Source of the DNA: Prinia subflava
Taxonomy: Eukaryota; Chordata; Aves; Passeriformes; Cisticolidae
DNA: 64,000 nt
Direction: 5' to 3'
Assembly: GCF_021018805.1 (NCBI RefSeq)
Contig: NC_086258.1
Location: 6,301,081 to 6,365,080 of the forward strand
Below are positions 1 through 30,991 of this stretch, piece after piece; position 1 is the first letter of the stretch; each line of letters opens with the position of its first letter. Under the pieces are notes generated by a model that saw nothing but the letters and a program-made list of their open reading frames with translations, ran no database searches and was not told where the DNA came from. The position numbers and the translations under genes are program-made.

Positions 1-527
1 CAGTGCTGGTCTCCTACTTGAGGAACAGCAGTATGTGGAACAGCACTTTTGTTTGTTGCTGTATGTAGAAGAGATTTTCTGCCTCTCCAGATGCAAGCCC
101 TTACCAGAAGTATATATAATTAGTGTTTGAGGCTCTTACAGAGCTCAGGTGTGGAGTACAAAAGATGGTCAATGACCAGTCTGAATTACTGGCTTGATTT
201 AGGATTACATATTTTCACTATTGGCTGTATGTGCCATGCAGTCTTGTGTCTGTGTTTCAATAAGTAAATTTTGCTCCTTTTTATCTCAAGTGATACAGTG
301 GATTCAGCACAGTATATAACAAAAGAACTACTTTGTGAATGTCAGCAGGAATTAGTTCCCATCAGTTTTATTTCTGTAAATCTTACGAAGATGCTGCTGA
401 ACATGCAACTTTCGGATTAGAGTTGCAGAAAAATTCCTGATGTTACTGGCTGGTCTTTTGCTGAATTGGCAGCACACCTGTAGTGGCTCCTTGGGCAGTT
501 TCTAAACCATAACCACATCTTGTGTAG
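1..527 (+). other. GPR107 intron (partial)
   Basis: Upstream intron of GPR107, cut by the left edge. I searched for the preceding exon (which should end ...IPLQ) and did not see it. No RNA gene or repeat is recognisable. Confidence 0.6.
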
Positions 528-17599
<17,072 letters not shown>

Positions 17600-17950
17600 T
17601 GGACTGGACTAAGGCAGCACTTTCACAGAAACTTTTTTAATTTATTAATATTACTCTCAGTGGAAAGGGAGCAACTTGCACTCCCCCACCACTGAAACTG
17701 CAGAGTGGGGTGTGTCTAGGGAGAGCAAAGCAGTGCAGAAATATAACTACTCCTTTGATCATAAGAAAATGGGATCTCCTGGTACCTGCAAGGAGCGTGA
17801 AGCTTTCCTAGGGATTTTGGGTAGCTTTTTTTTCCCCCTTTTCTGGATCGGTTCTTTATTCTGAATTGTTGCGTTCCTCAGAATGTGTAATGCTAATGTG
17901 AAGAAGGATCTTCAGTGTGTATGTAAAGAATATATTTTATATAATGCTCA

Positions 17951-17971
17951 TATACACACACACACACACAC
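17951..17971 (+). repeat. (CA)n microsatellite
   Basis: About nine uninterrupted CA units preceded by TATA, in the presumed GPR107 3'UTR, roughly 350 bases after the stop codon. Confidence 0.9.
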
Positions 17972-18741
17972 TTGCTATGTAACATGAATGCTGGGACTTG
18001 CAAAGCCTGTCAGAAGGTGGGAAAAGAAGATAAAGACATGTAAGTATTTTTTTTTTCTTTTTATAAACACTCCTTTTTGCTTGGACGAAACATTGCAAAA
18101 CAAATGGATAGAAACAACTGCAGTTATTTGAGAGACTGAACGGGCATTGGATCAGATGACTCCTGCCACTGCTCATGCAAGTGTGAAAGGTGATAAGTAT
18201 CTTCTTGTCTTATCCCTGCAGGTGTCCACCTGAATGTGTCAGGTTTTCAGATGTGTTGCTATACAGGAAATGAGTGACTGTTCTCCATTAAAGCACTAAG
18301 CCATAGTGCAATAAGCATTTATGTACATTCTCAGCTGTCCATGGAGTTGCTCTTGACTCACCCCAACCTGACAAGAAGTACACAAGAGGTGTAAGACTGA
18401 TGCTTGCTTTTTAGGGGTCTGCCAAAATGTTTACTTTCAAGCTGTGACCCAGAGCACTTTGGTTTGCTTCATAAAATATTTTCAAGGTATTTGAAAAGTC
18501 ACTCCTTTCTGGCACAGTATAAACAGTACCAGACACTCCAGTGGAAATCTGTCCAGCCATTTTACTGCAGCATAAATCTCTGGTTCACAGTTACCCTGAG
18601 TTACTGGGCCTCTCTGGATGGCTCCTTGTACCTCTCTGGCTGTGTAGAATTAATGATACTGCTGTTTGAGATGAGCTGAACTGGTCAAAGTGGTATTGCC
18701 ACTAAAAATAGGCAATTGTAACTCCAAGTCCTAAATGTTTG

Positions 18742-18778
18742 AGGTTTGTTGTTTTTGTTTTTGTTTTGTTTTTTTTGT
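18742..18778 (+). repeat. T-rich (TTTTG)n low-complexity tract
   Basis: Imperfect runs of GTTTTT/GTTTTG ending in eight T, in the presumed GPR107 3'UTR or just beyond it. Confidence 0.8.
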
Positions 18779-21700
18779 CAGGAGATGAGAATATTATGTC
18801 CAGAACCTTGATGCAGGGGAATATGGAATCCTTGACTGTTAGCTGCAGACTTGCAGTGGAGTCTTTACAGACGTGTTCCAAAGTGCCATGTGTGTTTTCT
18901 CTGTAGTCCCTGGTTTGTCAGCAGGGCAGTTGATGTCCAGAGCTGTAGTGGTGAAAATGGATGTTCATTTGGGGGAGGATGGAAGTGGCTCACTGGTGGA
19001 ATGAAGATTAGCTGTATCAAAAATAAATCAACTATGAGTAACTGATCCACTGAAGCCTTAATATTCATGCAGAGACATTGGACATGTGGTGCTGTGGAGC
19101 CAAGTGCTTCTGTCAGGGAGAGGCATCATCAGAGCTCTGGATGTGCCAGCATCACTTACAGACTCGTTCAGGAATTGGTTTTTGGAGGGACTACATTTCT
19201 GGGGCACAGCTAATTAGACGACTAATAGCCACTAGTTTATTTTATTCTTCAAGCTGAGAAGGAAGATTTCCTCCAGAATCTTGAACCACTTCCTCACTCC
19301 TGAGCAGGGATTGTGGAGCTCTTGGTGAACTGCCTGTACCAAGACTTGCTGTTTTAGGAGCAGCATCACTTTCCCCTATTGCCACTTCTTTTCCCAGGTG
19401 TTGGTTCTATGCACCATGGAGATGGTAGAAACAAATCTGCCTGCTTTGATACCTGGAACTGCTTTCTCTTCAGGTAAAACACAAGAAGAGCAACATTTGT
19501 GTCTGGCTACAGAATCCTCTTCTGTTTTCCCCCTCAGCTGTAACTTCACAGTAATCACAGCAGTGGTATTTTGACTTTGCTGTCATTGCCTTGCAGTGAG
19601 GCAGTTTTAGTGGGAAGAGATCCTGTACCACTGGAAAGGCTGTTTGGTGACCTATAGGGCCTTCTGAAGGAAGAAATCTGCATATTTAGCAGATTTGAAG
19701 TGTGAGAAAGTGGACCATAAATAAACACAGGCAGTCCCAGCTCATCATACATTGAAATGTAACATCTGAAAAACTCATCCTCTTCCTGTGCAGTTCCTCT
19801 GTGTCTGTGGAAGTGTCACTCTCCTGCATCCAGAGGGCTGCTCCAACAGTAAAGTTTGTTCAGAGAAGCCCACTGAAAACGTGCAGTGTGTTGGCACTGA
19901 GGTATGTAAGGGATGAGGATGTGCTGTCAGGAACAAAGTCCATCTGGATGAAGCTATTCTAGAGCCTGTTAATTCCTTTTGTGAGTGAGATGTGAAATTG
20001 TCGTGGATGTGGCATTTCACCCAGAACCACGAGGGCTGTGCTGTGATCCCAGGAGTGCTGAGCTGGTTCCAAACAGCTGCCTGTTCCACACCTCAGCATC
20101 AGTGGAGCTGACAATTTGGCAAGTGCTGTTACCTAAGACTCAGGTTTTGGGTTTTTTTATATGCACTTTTTTTTGCTAAAGTTGCATATGGTATAGGTTT
20201 ATCTGCCAAGTCCCTGGCTCACCAGTCAAAGGCCAGAAAAATGGGTCATTTCTTTTTGTCTTGGCATGAAAAGCCACAGCAGTATTCTGGAAGTAATTTT
20301 TTTACAAGAGCTTTTTCCAAGTTTAGCCCTGAACTCAGCTGGTGCTTTACACAGGATGCCAAGCAGCAGGAAATGGTCAGACCTGAGCATTAGGAAGAAA
20401 AATCAAAGTGATGGAAAAGTCAAAACAACTGAAAGATTCTTATTCTGGACATTTAAAAAATTGAATTTTCTCTGGTGCGGTTCCTTGGATCAGGACAAAA
20501 AGTCTGTCTTGATGGATGGGATGGCAGCTGCGGTGTTGGAGGGGATGGCTGCAGTTTTGCTTTTCTCCAGCACATTTTTGCTGCACTGCAAAACATCAAA
20601 GGCAGGACTGCTCCCTCCCCTCCTTCCCAGGCAAACCCACAGCTGCAGGATGAGTCCAGGGCTAGTGGAGTGCAGCAGCTTGGAGCTTCCCAGGCAGGAG
20701 AATCAGGGCTTGCCTTTCACATGCTGATGGCTGCTTATCTTAGGAAGCTCTGCCTCTCACAGGGAGGGAAGTGAGAGGAGGTGTTGTGCATTACAGATCG
20801 TTTAGGGATATGCAGCTTTGCTTCCCTGTCACTGCTTGAGCTGAAGCTATCACCAACAGTACCCCGCAGCAGAGTGACAGCAGTTCTGGAACAGCAGGTC
20901 TGGTGCAATGGGAATAAATGGTTTGAATGCTTTCCCATATGCTGCTGCAGCAGAGCACTCAGTCCCCTCTGCAGACAAAACTGAGATCGGTTCAGTCCTC
21001 CCTTGTAATGCAGGTTATGCCCCAGTAAATCCCTGTGGATGCTGACATGCCACTGCTGCACTCCTTCCTGCCATAGCTGCTCCTCAGGCTGTCTTCCAGA
21101 GGAAACCTCCTTGCAGTGCAACTGCCAGACTCTTACATTCTTCGGGCTGGAAAATGTTTTCCTTGATGGTTCATCAAGAGACCTTGTAAAAGAAAGCAAG
21201 ACATAATGGGGTCATCTGAACAGTGCTGCTGCCTGCTCCGAGTGGAGCACTTTGAGCTGAAGAAGCCACATGCTGTCCTATTAAGATGCTCTTTCATGTT
21301 GTCTCTAAGTCAGCGTGTTGTGATGTGTGCAGTGCATTGTTCAGTGTTTCCCTCCAGCTGAGCGCCCTGTTCCTGGATTTCCATGCTGGCATACCCTGGG
21401 AGAGCATGTTGTAAAAATTTGCTGCATTGCAGCATTTTGTCTGGAGCTCCATGGTGTGGAAGATGGATTTTTTTTCCTAAGCTAAGTGGACTCTCTCTAG
21501 CATGAGTGTGCATCCACCGTGTATCCTTGAGCACTGTAACATTCCTTCTGCCCATGAGAGGGCATGTCCTGATCACTCCAGTGTGCACATCTGCTGCAAG
21601 TCCTGTAGAAGACTTTTAGTGTTGAATCATTTTTCCTTACTGTGTGTTCCTCTTAGAGAAAAGCAATTGAGCCACTGACAATCAAATTGATGAGAAGGGA

Positions 21701-22995
21701 GGGGATTTTGTTGCTGATTTGAGAACTGCCCAATTTGAAGCAAATACTGGATGCTGTAGGCTCTATTGAGCTCTCTGAGAACTGGAGTTCCCTAGCTATT
21801 AAGGAGAGGGAAGGAAATCTTTCTTCTTTAGCCTACTTGGTTTGTCTCCTTCAATTTGACCTGTCATTCTAGCTAACAGATTGCTGTCACTTTAAAGAAG
21901 ATGTTTTATAGCTCCTGTATTATGATCTCTACTTCACTCATAGAGCACATCCTCATTTTTCACCTGTGTACAAAGAGTGAGGAGCTGTGGTCTGCAGGAG
22001 TGGGAGGTGCAGTGAGGTTTGAACATAGTGGCACTCACACTGAAACTGTGACCTTGTGTGTAGCATCAGTAGCCTCAATCTTTCATGAAAGCCGAGGTGG
22101 TGCTGCCCAGAGACATTTGACCAATATTTTTCTTGTGTTCCCTGGGGTTGATTTGCTATAAAATGTTGTTCTAAATTGAATTAATTTGGTTTCTTTTTTA
22201 TAGCTGCTGGATACAACACTTTTAGGCTGATTAATCACTTTTCCTTAGCAGTATTGGGAAGCTGTGCATTTTCCCTTTGTAGTGTCTTGCCTGGATATAG
22301 CAATGATCCAGTGAGAACTGCACATGATCTGTGCTCCCAAGTGGCTGGAAAAGGATGTAGGAAAATACAATACTCAGGTGTTGAGTGGTGTAGGAACAAA
22401 GTGGCTGAGAAAAGAGTCACTCTTTATAAGCTGACTGGCTCAAGAACCCATTTATGTTTTGACTGCAGCAATCCTCTAGAAAGGATAATTCTTAATAAAT
22501 ATTTCCCTGTGGGATTTCACTCAATGTTCTGCTCTCTGTGTGCTGAAGTAGAGTCCGACCTCCACATCGTCAGACGCACTTCATCCTGTAGCCAGTGGAG
22601 CTGGTACCTGCTCTGTTAAAGCAGAATATGGGTCTAAATAGCTTCCCTTGCCCTTTAGGAACTATTAATAATTAATTCTAGATCCTCTTGTGTCATTAAG
22701 CAGCTTTAGGGCACCTTGTACAATGTAGCTTTGAATTCATTTAGTAAATGATCTCCAGAAGAACTAAAAAAGACTTTTCTATGTACAGCAAAGTCCAGTT
22801 CCTGGGGTTTTGGTGACCTGTAAATATCTTATTCCTCAGTTCCTGTTCAGATGTAAAAATGGATTTTTTTTTCAGTATTTTATAAACTTTATTAAAAGAA
22901 CAGCAAACAGTATTTGAAGAGAAGCAAGGTAGAGACAAGTCAGGACAGTCTGTGTAACTTGGTTTCCCTGCTGTGATGCAAATGTGTAAAATAAA

Positions 22996-25900
22996 GATTG
23001 ACCAGAAAGAAGTTTTTAATGCATCTCATTTTCTCCTTCTGAACTGCCAGCAGCCAAGCTGACCCACTGATCCCAAAGTCTGCATTTCCCTCTGCTCAAC
23101 TTCTGTTTCCAGCCATCGACATCTGCATTATGGATACAGGACAAAATCACAAAACTTGTGTGGAAAACTTCTTTTGAAGGGAAAAGCTTTCCTGTGACAT
23201 TCACTGAGGTGCCTTTTCTTGAGCTCCAGGTACTGGAGCTGTGTTTATATGTGCCCAGCTGCTCTTTTAGGTTTGTAAGCTGAACTTGAGCAGTAGTTTG
23301 TGGACTGAGCCTTGAACAAAGATGTTTCTCCCAGCCCTGTGTCGCCTGCAGTCTCAGGCAGGCAGGAATGCAGGAGCATCCGGGCTTGTTGCTGCTCTCC
23401 AGCCCTGTGATTTGTGTCTTCTCTGGTGTCAGCCTGCCAGGCAAGGGCAGACAAGGAGCTGATGCTCTGAACCTTGGTATCCAGATACAAATTAAGGATA
23501 GAAACTTTTAAAGTAATATCTTTGGTGGATCTGGCCACACTATCTCAGAGTGGCAAGTGACCTATTTTAGGTTAGACTGATTTGGGACATCTGTAGTTGT
23601 GCTCTTCCTGAGGTGTTGGGATCTCACCTTGTACTTCAATTCTGCAAACTGATTGGGTTGGCAGGGACAAGGACAGCCCAGCATTCTGTGTTCTTCTTGA
23701 TAATCCCCCCTCCCTCAAAAGCATATGTCCTTCGACACGAAATTCCAACCTTCAAGATGTTTCTTGCAGTTCAGCCTGTGGTTCTCATCCTGCCACTGAG
23801 GGGTAATGCCAGAAATAGCCTCTCTTCTCTACCCTGCACCTCCCAAGCAGCCAGTTCTGCGTTGCCTCAAGCCTCTGGGTGGAGCTAAACTATTAAAAGG
23901 ACTTGGAATTTGGATTTCCTAATACCTCACCATAGGTTAGAACAAACTTTCCTGATGCAGGTGGTCACTGGTTGTTGTGCTGGAGTGGCCTAAATCTCTT
24001 TAATTCAGGTTTCTCCAAACTGAACATCCTCTGCATGTTCTGGCTGTTGTGTATTTGGCCTTAAAACATTCCCCCTTCACATTCCCTGACAGCAGCTCTG
24101 AGACTCATCCCATGAGATGCCTGCACTCAGCCAAACATCCCTCAGCCATAAGGAAAGGTGAAATGTTAAGGCTGGAGTGGGTAAGGTGGGACTAAATTGT
24201 GGGAACACTCATTTGAGAAGGAGACCAGATGAAGTTATCAGTGGAAAAATTGATTCCTGACCATTTTCTCCAAGGAGACACAAAGAAGAGCTCCCAGTAT
24301 TTGAAGTCTGTTGCAAGCAGAGGTCACCTGGCAGACTTACACAGGGAGCAGAAGAAACAAAATCAGAGCTAACAAAACTTTCCTCAGTGTTCTGTGTTTG
24401 GATGTAATTTTGTAGGTGTTTTCCTGCCCAGGGGAGATAAATTGTTCTACCTGCACTAAGGTTTTTCTTCCAGTGTCTGAAATTCCCAGCTGTCTGATCA
24501 TTTGCAGCTCCTCATTGCAGTCCTGGCTGCCTGCTGTCAATGCTTTTGCTCGAGCAAGGTTATCTTCATGACTGCAAAGAGCTGCCGTCTCCTTAAATCT
24601 GCTTTTGCCTTCCTTTGCTTTCTGACTGACAGGCTCTAATGAGGGGAGAGTGTTGTAGTGCCCTGTATAGCGAGTGGTCAATAAAAACCAAATTGCTTTG
24701 TACAGCAGAGGTAATAACACAGCTTGTTATTGGCACAGCTGATCCTGATATTGGGGCCCTTGGTTAGGAGACAAGGGCTTTCTTCTGTCTTAAGTAGTAA
24801 AAAGTGCATGGCATCCATTCCTTTTCTTCCCTCTCATCCGTGGAAAATGGTAACTGGGGGTGACACTGCTTTGTTGTGGCTCCTCTCCCCTGTGGGATAT
24901 TTTCTGTAGGATGGCTGAGACACAATACATGAGATGGCTCTTGTATTCCTGAAAAAAAAAATGAACAGGCATATGAGGTGAGGTTGTTACAGGGCTGGCA
25001 GGTGGAAGAGGTGAGGATTAAAATGGAAGAGGCAGCATGAAATTCCTTTTACTGCTCCCTCTTGGGATGGTTGTGCTGAGCCCGTCAAGAACCCCCTTGA
25101 TGAAAGGAGCAGTTAAAACATGGGTCACCTCTAAGTGTAGTAATAATTTGGGTGGGTTTTAGAACACTGTTCTGGGGTGCAGATCTAAATACCTTCAGTC
25201 ATTTGGGAAAGGTGTCACAATATCCCCCTGATATCCCATCGCCAGCTTCTCCCTGGGAATGCACCCACTGCTTGCTGCAGGTATGGAAGAGTCACTGTCC
25301 GTGCTCCAGCTGCCTCTTCCTGAGCTGCTCGGGATCTTTGTTGTGCAGGAGCTCTGTGGAGCTGGAAGGAATCCTCCACCCAGCACAGCTGTGAAGGTAT
25401 CGATCTGCCTCTCCCAGGAGAAGCCAAACTTGTTCATTTTGGGATAGATCTCATACCAGGAGGTGGTAGCCAAATTGGAGGGGACACAAAGAACAGCTGC
25501 GGTGACTGAGATGAAGGAATTGGGCAATGACAGATTACAAGAATTAAAGCTGTAAGCCTGACTAAGTGATGATTAAACAAAGCCAAGAAGATGTAGCTCA
25601 GTACAAAATAGCTGCAAGGGGGTGACCCAGAGAAATGGGTTTGGAATTGGTGTGGACAAAGGCTGAGATGGGGAGAGGTGAGATGTAACGAAAGCAGAGG
25701 AAAACAAGATGTTAGGAGAAACCTTTTGCCAATGAGTTTGGCTGCAAACAATCTCCCTGGAGAAATGGAGGCAGTTCTGTGTTGTTTTAGATAATCAACA
25801 CTAGGCTGGACAAATCATTGCTAAATACACTGCAGGGAATGACCCCTCATTGGCTGAGAGCTGGATGAAATGCCTGGCTCAGCCATTTTCCATTTGCTTA

Positions 25901-28900
25901 TCTCAGTGGGAAATATATTGCGTGCATAATTCCTGGTTTGGGGGGGTCATTTTGGTTTAACAGATAAACCTCCAGGTGCCTTGAGTGAGCCTGGCTGCTC
26001 CATAGGAGGAACACGTAGAAGTGAAGCTGGTTGCTGTGTGCCCTAATCTGTATTCTGAGCCAGGCAGGGTTTTAACTGTTGCTGCAAAATCTGAGTGGAA
26101 ATATCTGCTGGGATTTACCAAGCACACAATGCCCGAGTGTTGCCATGAATCAGAGCAGCCTTATGGGAGGCAACAATTCAAACTCTTAAACAGCAGCAAA
26201 ATTTGAAGAATAGGTACAGGTCGATCAGGTTGATTTTGTATGTTTGAATGTTTTGTGGGACTGTTGTGCTTTTGTTTGGTTTGGTTTTAACGATTGCAGG
26301 GTAGGATTTGGGTGGGCAGACATCATTGCTGACTGCACAGTTTGCTTACAAAGCTTGCTCAGGAGACTTGGGTCTTGTCTTAAAAGCAGAGCAGGTCAGC
26401 ATCAGCTGCCCCAGCCTCCACTTGTCCTCAGCAGACAGACCCCAGGCGCTGAGGGGCTGATGAGGAGGATCCATGAGAATCAAGAGGCTGATTTCTGCCT
26501 GGTCTGTGGTGTGAAACCCACCACCACACCCCTTCCCTGTGCCCTCTGCATGCTCAGAGCTCAGCACAGAACAGACACCGAGCTGCCTTCACAGCAAACA
26601 TCTGGGCAGGATCACAGCAGAGCTAGAAGCCACGTGACTTCCCTTTATTTTGAAGGTTCTTATAAATATGTATATTTTTTAAATGCTCTGTTCTGCTCCA
26701 AACCTCAGTCTTTTCAGATTTAAGGACGCTGCTCTCACAGATGTGGGGTTTGTTATTTAAACCCCCTGCTGAAGCTTGGCAGCAGTCCTGGTGAGCAGTG
26801 CTCACCTGCAGTGGGTGGAGAGCAGTGTGGAGAACAGCTTCCCCAACCCCTTTTCCAGCCCTGAGGGTGCCAGTGGATGCTGCCAGGAGCCTTTGCTGCA
26901 AAATGCTGCTGCTGCCTGTGTGACTGTGATCTTATCTCACCCAGACAAAGTGCACAGCACTCCTTGGTTGTCCTTACGAGGAGCCTTTTATTTTCAGCCT
27001 GTCTGGAATCAAGCCTTGGCTCAAGGTGGCTGGGCTGAGCTCTGCAGGACGAGGACGGCAGAAGCAGAACAAGGGTGATTTCCCACTTGCCAGCCGAGAT
27101 TTGTGATGTGCCATGAAGGAAGATCGAAGGAAGACCCACAAAACCTCCTCCTGCTTGGCTTTGTCTCAGCCCAGGGCTGCCTGCAAACTGCAGGCAACGG
27201 GAGAACAGCTGATGAGTTCACCACAGCCACCCTTCCCGGGTTCCTGCATTAGCATAACAATTACAGCCCCAGGGGCTGTAGAGAGAATACAGGCTTTAAA
27301 AAATAAACTAGAATTTAACAGAGAAATTAATAGCGTAGCAAATTGTAACGCTCAGCGCGCCGGCTGCGTGTCAGTCTCGAGCGACAGCTGTACGTGCAGC
27401 CTTGGCACAGTTTGATTTCCAGACCTTCCGGTGCATTTGGCCATCATTTCAATATCTGCACTTCCATTTCCTGGGGAAAGAGCCTGCAGGGCACCATTCC
27501 TGCTGCCACTTTCCCCAAAAACTTGGAGTGTTTTGTGTGTGTTGCGTTTCTCTGCAGCCGTGTGATGTTATTGGCATTAAAATGCTGTGTGATAGAAATT
27601 AATTTATGGCAGTGATAGCCAGTAGAGCTGCTGGAGTCCGAATCTTGGAGTGTTTTGGGTTATAAATCTAGATTTTTGCGGGCTTTCTTATTTAGTCATA
27701 TATAGCTCAGCTATCAAAGCAGTTGGTAAATGCCCACATTGGGTGCTTGCTGTGACCTGCAGTGATACCAGGGGCGAAGCAAGAGCGGCTCACTCGAATC
27801 TTACCAAGCATAAAAGAGCTGCAGAAGAGCCCGGTTGGTGAGCTGGAGGCTGTGGAGCCCCGTCGAACGCTGCTCACGGGCTGGAGATCATAGGGATGTA
27901 AAATGTTGTAATCTGAGATGCTGGCGATGCCTGGGAAGCCGAGGGTGTCCCCAGGCCGAGCTGATGCATTCCTGTGCTTGCGGTTGTTGCACCAGGATGT
28001 TGAACTCACTCCAATGGCATTTTTTTTCAAATCCTCTGGAAAAGCAGCTATTTTGGTGGCTCTCTGTGCCAGCGGTGACCATGGCTTGCCTGAGAGAGCA
28101 GCCAGCACCGATGCCAATAATTCCTTTGGCTCTTTTTCTGACTGAGTCAGATCACTCAAGCATTAACCTTAAAATAGCAACTATTTTTGTAGTTGATATA
28201 ATTAATCTCCTCTGTGTGTATGTTCCTTCCCCATTCCAGGCTCTGATGCTTCACCACTCCCCTGCTGACCCACTCCTGCTTTGGCACAAGAAAACTCTGA
28301 GCAAAACTTGGCTTTTCCACAAAAAAACCCACAAACTCCAGGCTGTGTGTGCTCCGCTCCGTGAGTTCACTGCCGGGCTGGTGTCTCCAGCCCCAGATTC
28401 CTCGCTCATGTGGTCTGTTGGTTTTGGAGCATCTCGATCTGCTTGTGGGTGGGTGGGTGGATGTGGAGGGGGGATGTTCACAAGCTGACAGGACTGGGGG
28501 TGACACTGGCCACAAAGACAGCTGTGATGGGTGGGTGGGTGGATGTGTGGGTTTTGTGATGCAGCAGGGAAAAAAGCGCTTTGAGGAGCCTGAAGCCTGA
28601 GCGGACCCCGCGTGGCGCCACGTCCAGCCCTGGGAAGGGGAGGAGCGAGGAAGGGGATGGGATGGGCTAACCAGAGTCCATCCCCTGCCTCTCTTCTCCC
28701 TTTCCTGGGGCAGATCCTGCGTCAAAGCACAGCTGAGAGTGCAAGTGTGCGATACTGGATGCGACCCCAATTTCCCGCCCCACAAACAGCCCCAGCCGTG
28801 CCCAAGGTGAGATTCAGTGGGTGCTGTGCTTGGGCTGGGTGACACCACTGATTTTTTAGGTCTGAGCACATCGGTGAGGAGGATGAAGGGGAAAGGAAAA

Positions 28901-30990
28901 ACCATTTGTGATGAAGCACAGAGTGATGGGGGCAGACTGAACCTCGCTGCTTGCATGCAGCGCTATTCCCACGAGGCAGCTGCAATCCTGGCAATTGAAT
29001 CAGGAAGGATGCGCTGGGGAAAACCCCCGTGATGGCGTCTGAGGATGCTGATTCAATGTGCACAGCCTGGTGAGCCCACGTGGAACAAAAGGCTGCGTGG
29101 CTGAGCCTGACAGACTTGCTGTGTCCTGGGGAAAAAGAACTCCGGGGTTTTATTAAACACTTTCAAGTAGATACCCGAGGAAGGAGAAGCTATCTGCAGA
29201 CACACACTTGGCTGTGCAGCCCACACAGCTCCCAGCTTTTACCGTCAGAACGTGCAGCATCGGATCCATCCCAACCTCCAGCGCTGGCAGGAGGGGTAAC
29301 AGCTTCCCTTGGAGCAGGAGCCCGCTCTGACCGCGGCAGCAACAGCAAATATTGCCCAGGGAATGAGCATTTCCATGGCTGCACTGTGGATCTGACAGCA
29401 GAAGCCCTGCAAGCAGCACACGTTCCTTAATCAAGAAGCCAGCCCGGGTCAGGGCTGGGCTGGCTCTGAGCTCGTTCTGCAGTTGCTGGTGGTGGGAGAT
29501 GTGAGCAATGCCTGAGGTCTGTCTTGGAAGAGAGAGTCAGGGGGATTTATAAAGCAAAACTCCTCCCAAGGACTGGCCTGCGGTGAATTTTCCTCTGAGC
29601 AAACAATCCAGCTCCTTCCCGGGCACACTGACCACATTTGGCTGGGCACGATTGTTTTGTGTTCCAGTTGCTTTTCAGATTTCAATCCTGTTGGCCCCAG
29701 GAGTCTTTCCAGGCTTGGGCTGTGTTTCTCTGCCTAGAGAAATGTCACTTCATCCCAGAAAATGTCACTAGGGTTGTTATTTAAACAGTAATAGGGTTAA
29801 AGCTAATAATTGGGAGGTGAAAGTGACTGGCTTGCATAGTTTGCGATTACTCTTCTCCTCTCGTCTGTGTGATTTGAGTTCTCTCCTCAGTGTTTCACGT
29901 GGTGGAGGCAGGGTAGAGTTTTAAATAGAATTAAATCCTTTCAACATCACTTTTGCAGCAGCCGAGCCTGTGCTAGAATGCCCGTGCTGTGCAGGGCAGG
30001 TTTGGGACCCCTCTGGACCCCCAGCTGGGCACTGACAGGTCACACTCTGCACACAAAAGGACACCCCTGCTGCTGTGTGATTACACAGAAGAAGGGAAAT
30101 ACTGCAAAAACTGGAGTTTTGCTGGTGGGCAGCAAAGAAGGGGCTACACAGGACATTTGCAGCACGTTTTGGGACTAGATTGGAATCTGCTGAGGCCGAT
30201 GTTGGAGTCACAGGCAGGCCTCTATCTCTAAAAGCCATGCAAGTGCTGGAAGTGACTGGGAGGGATGCTGGAGGGGAGACACGGCCTCACAGAGCTCCCA
30301 GTGCCGTGTGCTGCCAATCCCCTGTCCTCAGTGCCACCCCTCCAGCTCATCTCCCGGGCTGTGCCGCTGCAGGGACATGGTGATGGTGTTTTTATCCTCC
30401 TCTGCCTTAACGAGCTCATTTGTGTGAGGCTGGCTAATGGAGAACGAGGCATTTCAGAAACATCCACTTGGGGAATGTATCCCTGGAGAGGCGTCAGGAC
30501 ACGTTTGGCTGGTTAGAAACAATAAAGGTGCAAAGAGCAGCGCTGTGTCAGCTGTGCTCCTCTGTGTCCTCGGCAAACACCCCGTGTGTGTTGTGCTGGG
30601 CTCTCCACAGCCTCGCAGACAGGTTTGGCTGTATCCAGGCACGGATTTTGCCCCTCTTTGGCTGCTGCCACGGGAGTCCAGGCATGCCCGGGCAGCTCCA
30701 GCAGGGCCCTCATTGCAACACGGGCGGGAAGAAAACTCTGTTTATCCTGTGCATCGGTACAGCTAATGACTGCACACACACCGAGCTGTTGTGGAGGCAC
30801 AAAGCCCTGCTTAGGTTTGGGATGGGGAAAAGCTGGCTGCTGCTGCTTTTAACACTTGTGTGGTTTCCTGGCTGCACCACAAACCTGCTGGAGGATGAAT
30901 CTGTGGGGCTTTTGAAGTGATTGAACCTCATGATCTCTCTGTGTACACATTGCAGAGAGTGACTGAAGGCTCAGTGGGGCCCTGGTGTGA
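22996..30990. other. Intergenic region GPR107-NCS1, no gene recognised
   Basis: About 8 kb with scattered short open frames on both strands, none with a recognisable family, splice-frame continuity or start context. It holds possible AT-rich conserved blocks (around 27240-27410 and 27560-27730), GGGT-rich tracts at 28446-28465 and 28528-28545, and rising GC content to the right. A minus-strand open stretch at 25195-25527 has ordinary-looking composition but I could not assign it. Confidence 0.6.
28440..28556 (+). repeat. GGGT/GGAT-rich imperfect repeats
   Basis: Two nearby tracts, each with GGGTGGGTGGGTGGATGTGG-like sequence, separated by about 60 bases. They have G-quadruplex potential on the + strand. 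Both lie in non-coding DNA. Confidence 0.7.
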
Positions 30991-30991
30991 G

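Larger units (their letters stand above)
17600..22995 (+). other. GPR107: GPR107 3'UTR and downstream DNA, end not resolved
   Basis: Transcribed 3'UTR must start at 17600, and its end cannot be fixed by eye. Candidate poly(A) signals are ATTAAA near 18289, AATAAA near 19022, 19719, 20911 and 22494, and AATAAA near 22991. The early part contains TTTTTTAATTTATTAATATT and a CA repeat. No coding sequence is recognised on either strand. Confidence 0.4.

Noticed and set aside
23990..24130. Possible CR1 remnant (GTTTCTCCAAACTGAACATC)
   Set aside because: Only one short phrase resembles antisense CR1. Flanks do not follow the CR1 order.
25195..25527. Calling the minus-strand open frame a gene
   Set aside because: No family match, no splice structure and no promoter that I can support. 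Kept only as a low-interest finding.
28156..28956. 266-codon minus-strand open frame
   Set aside because: Pro/His/Ser-rich translation of GGGT-rich DNA (HPPTHPS stretches), with no recognisable domain.
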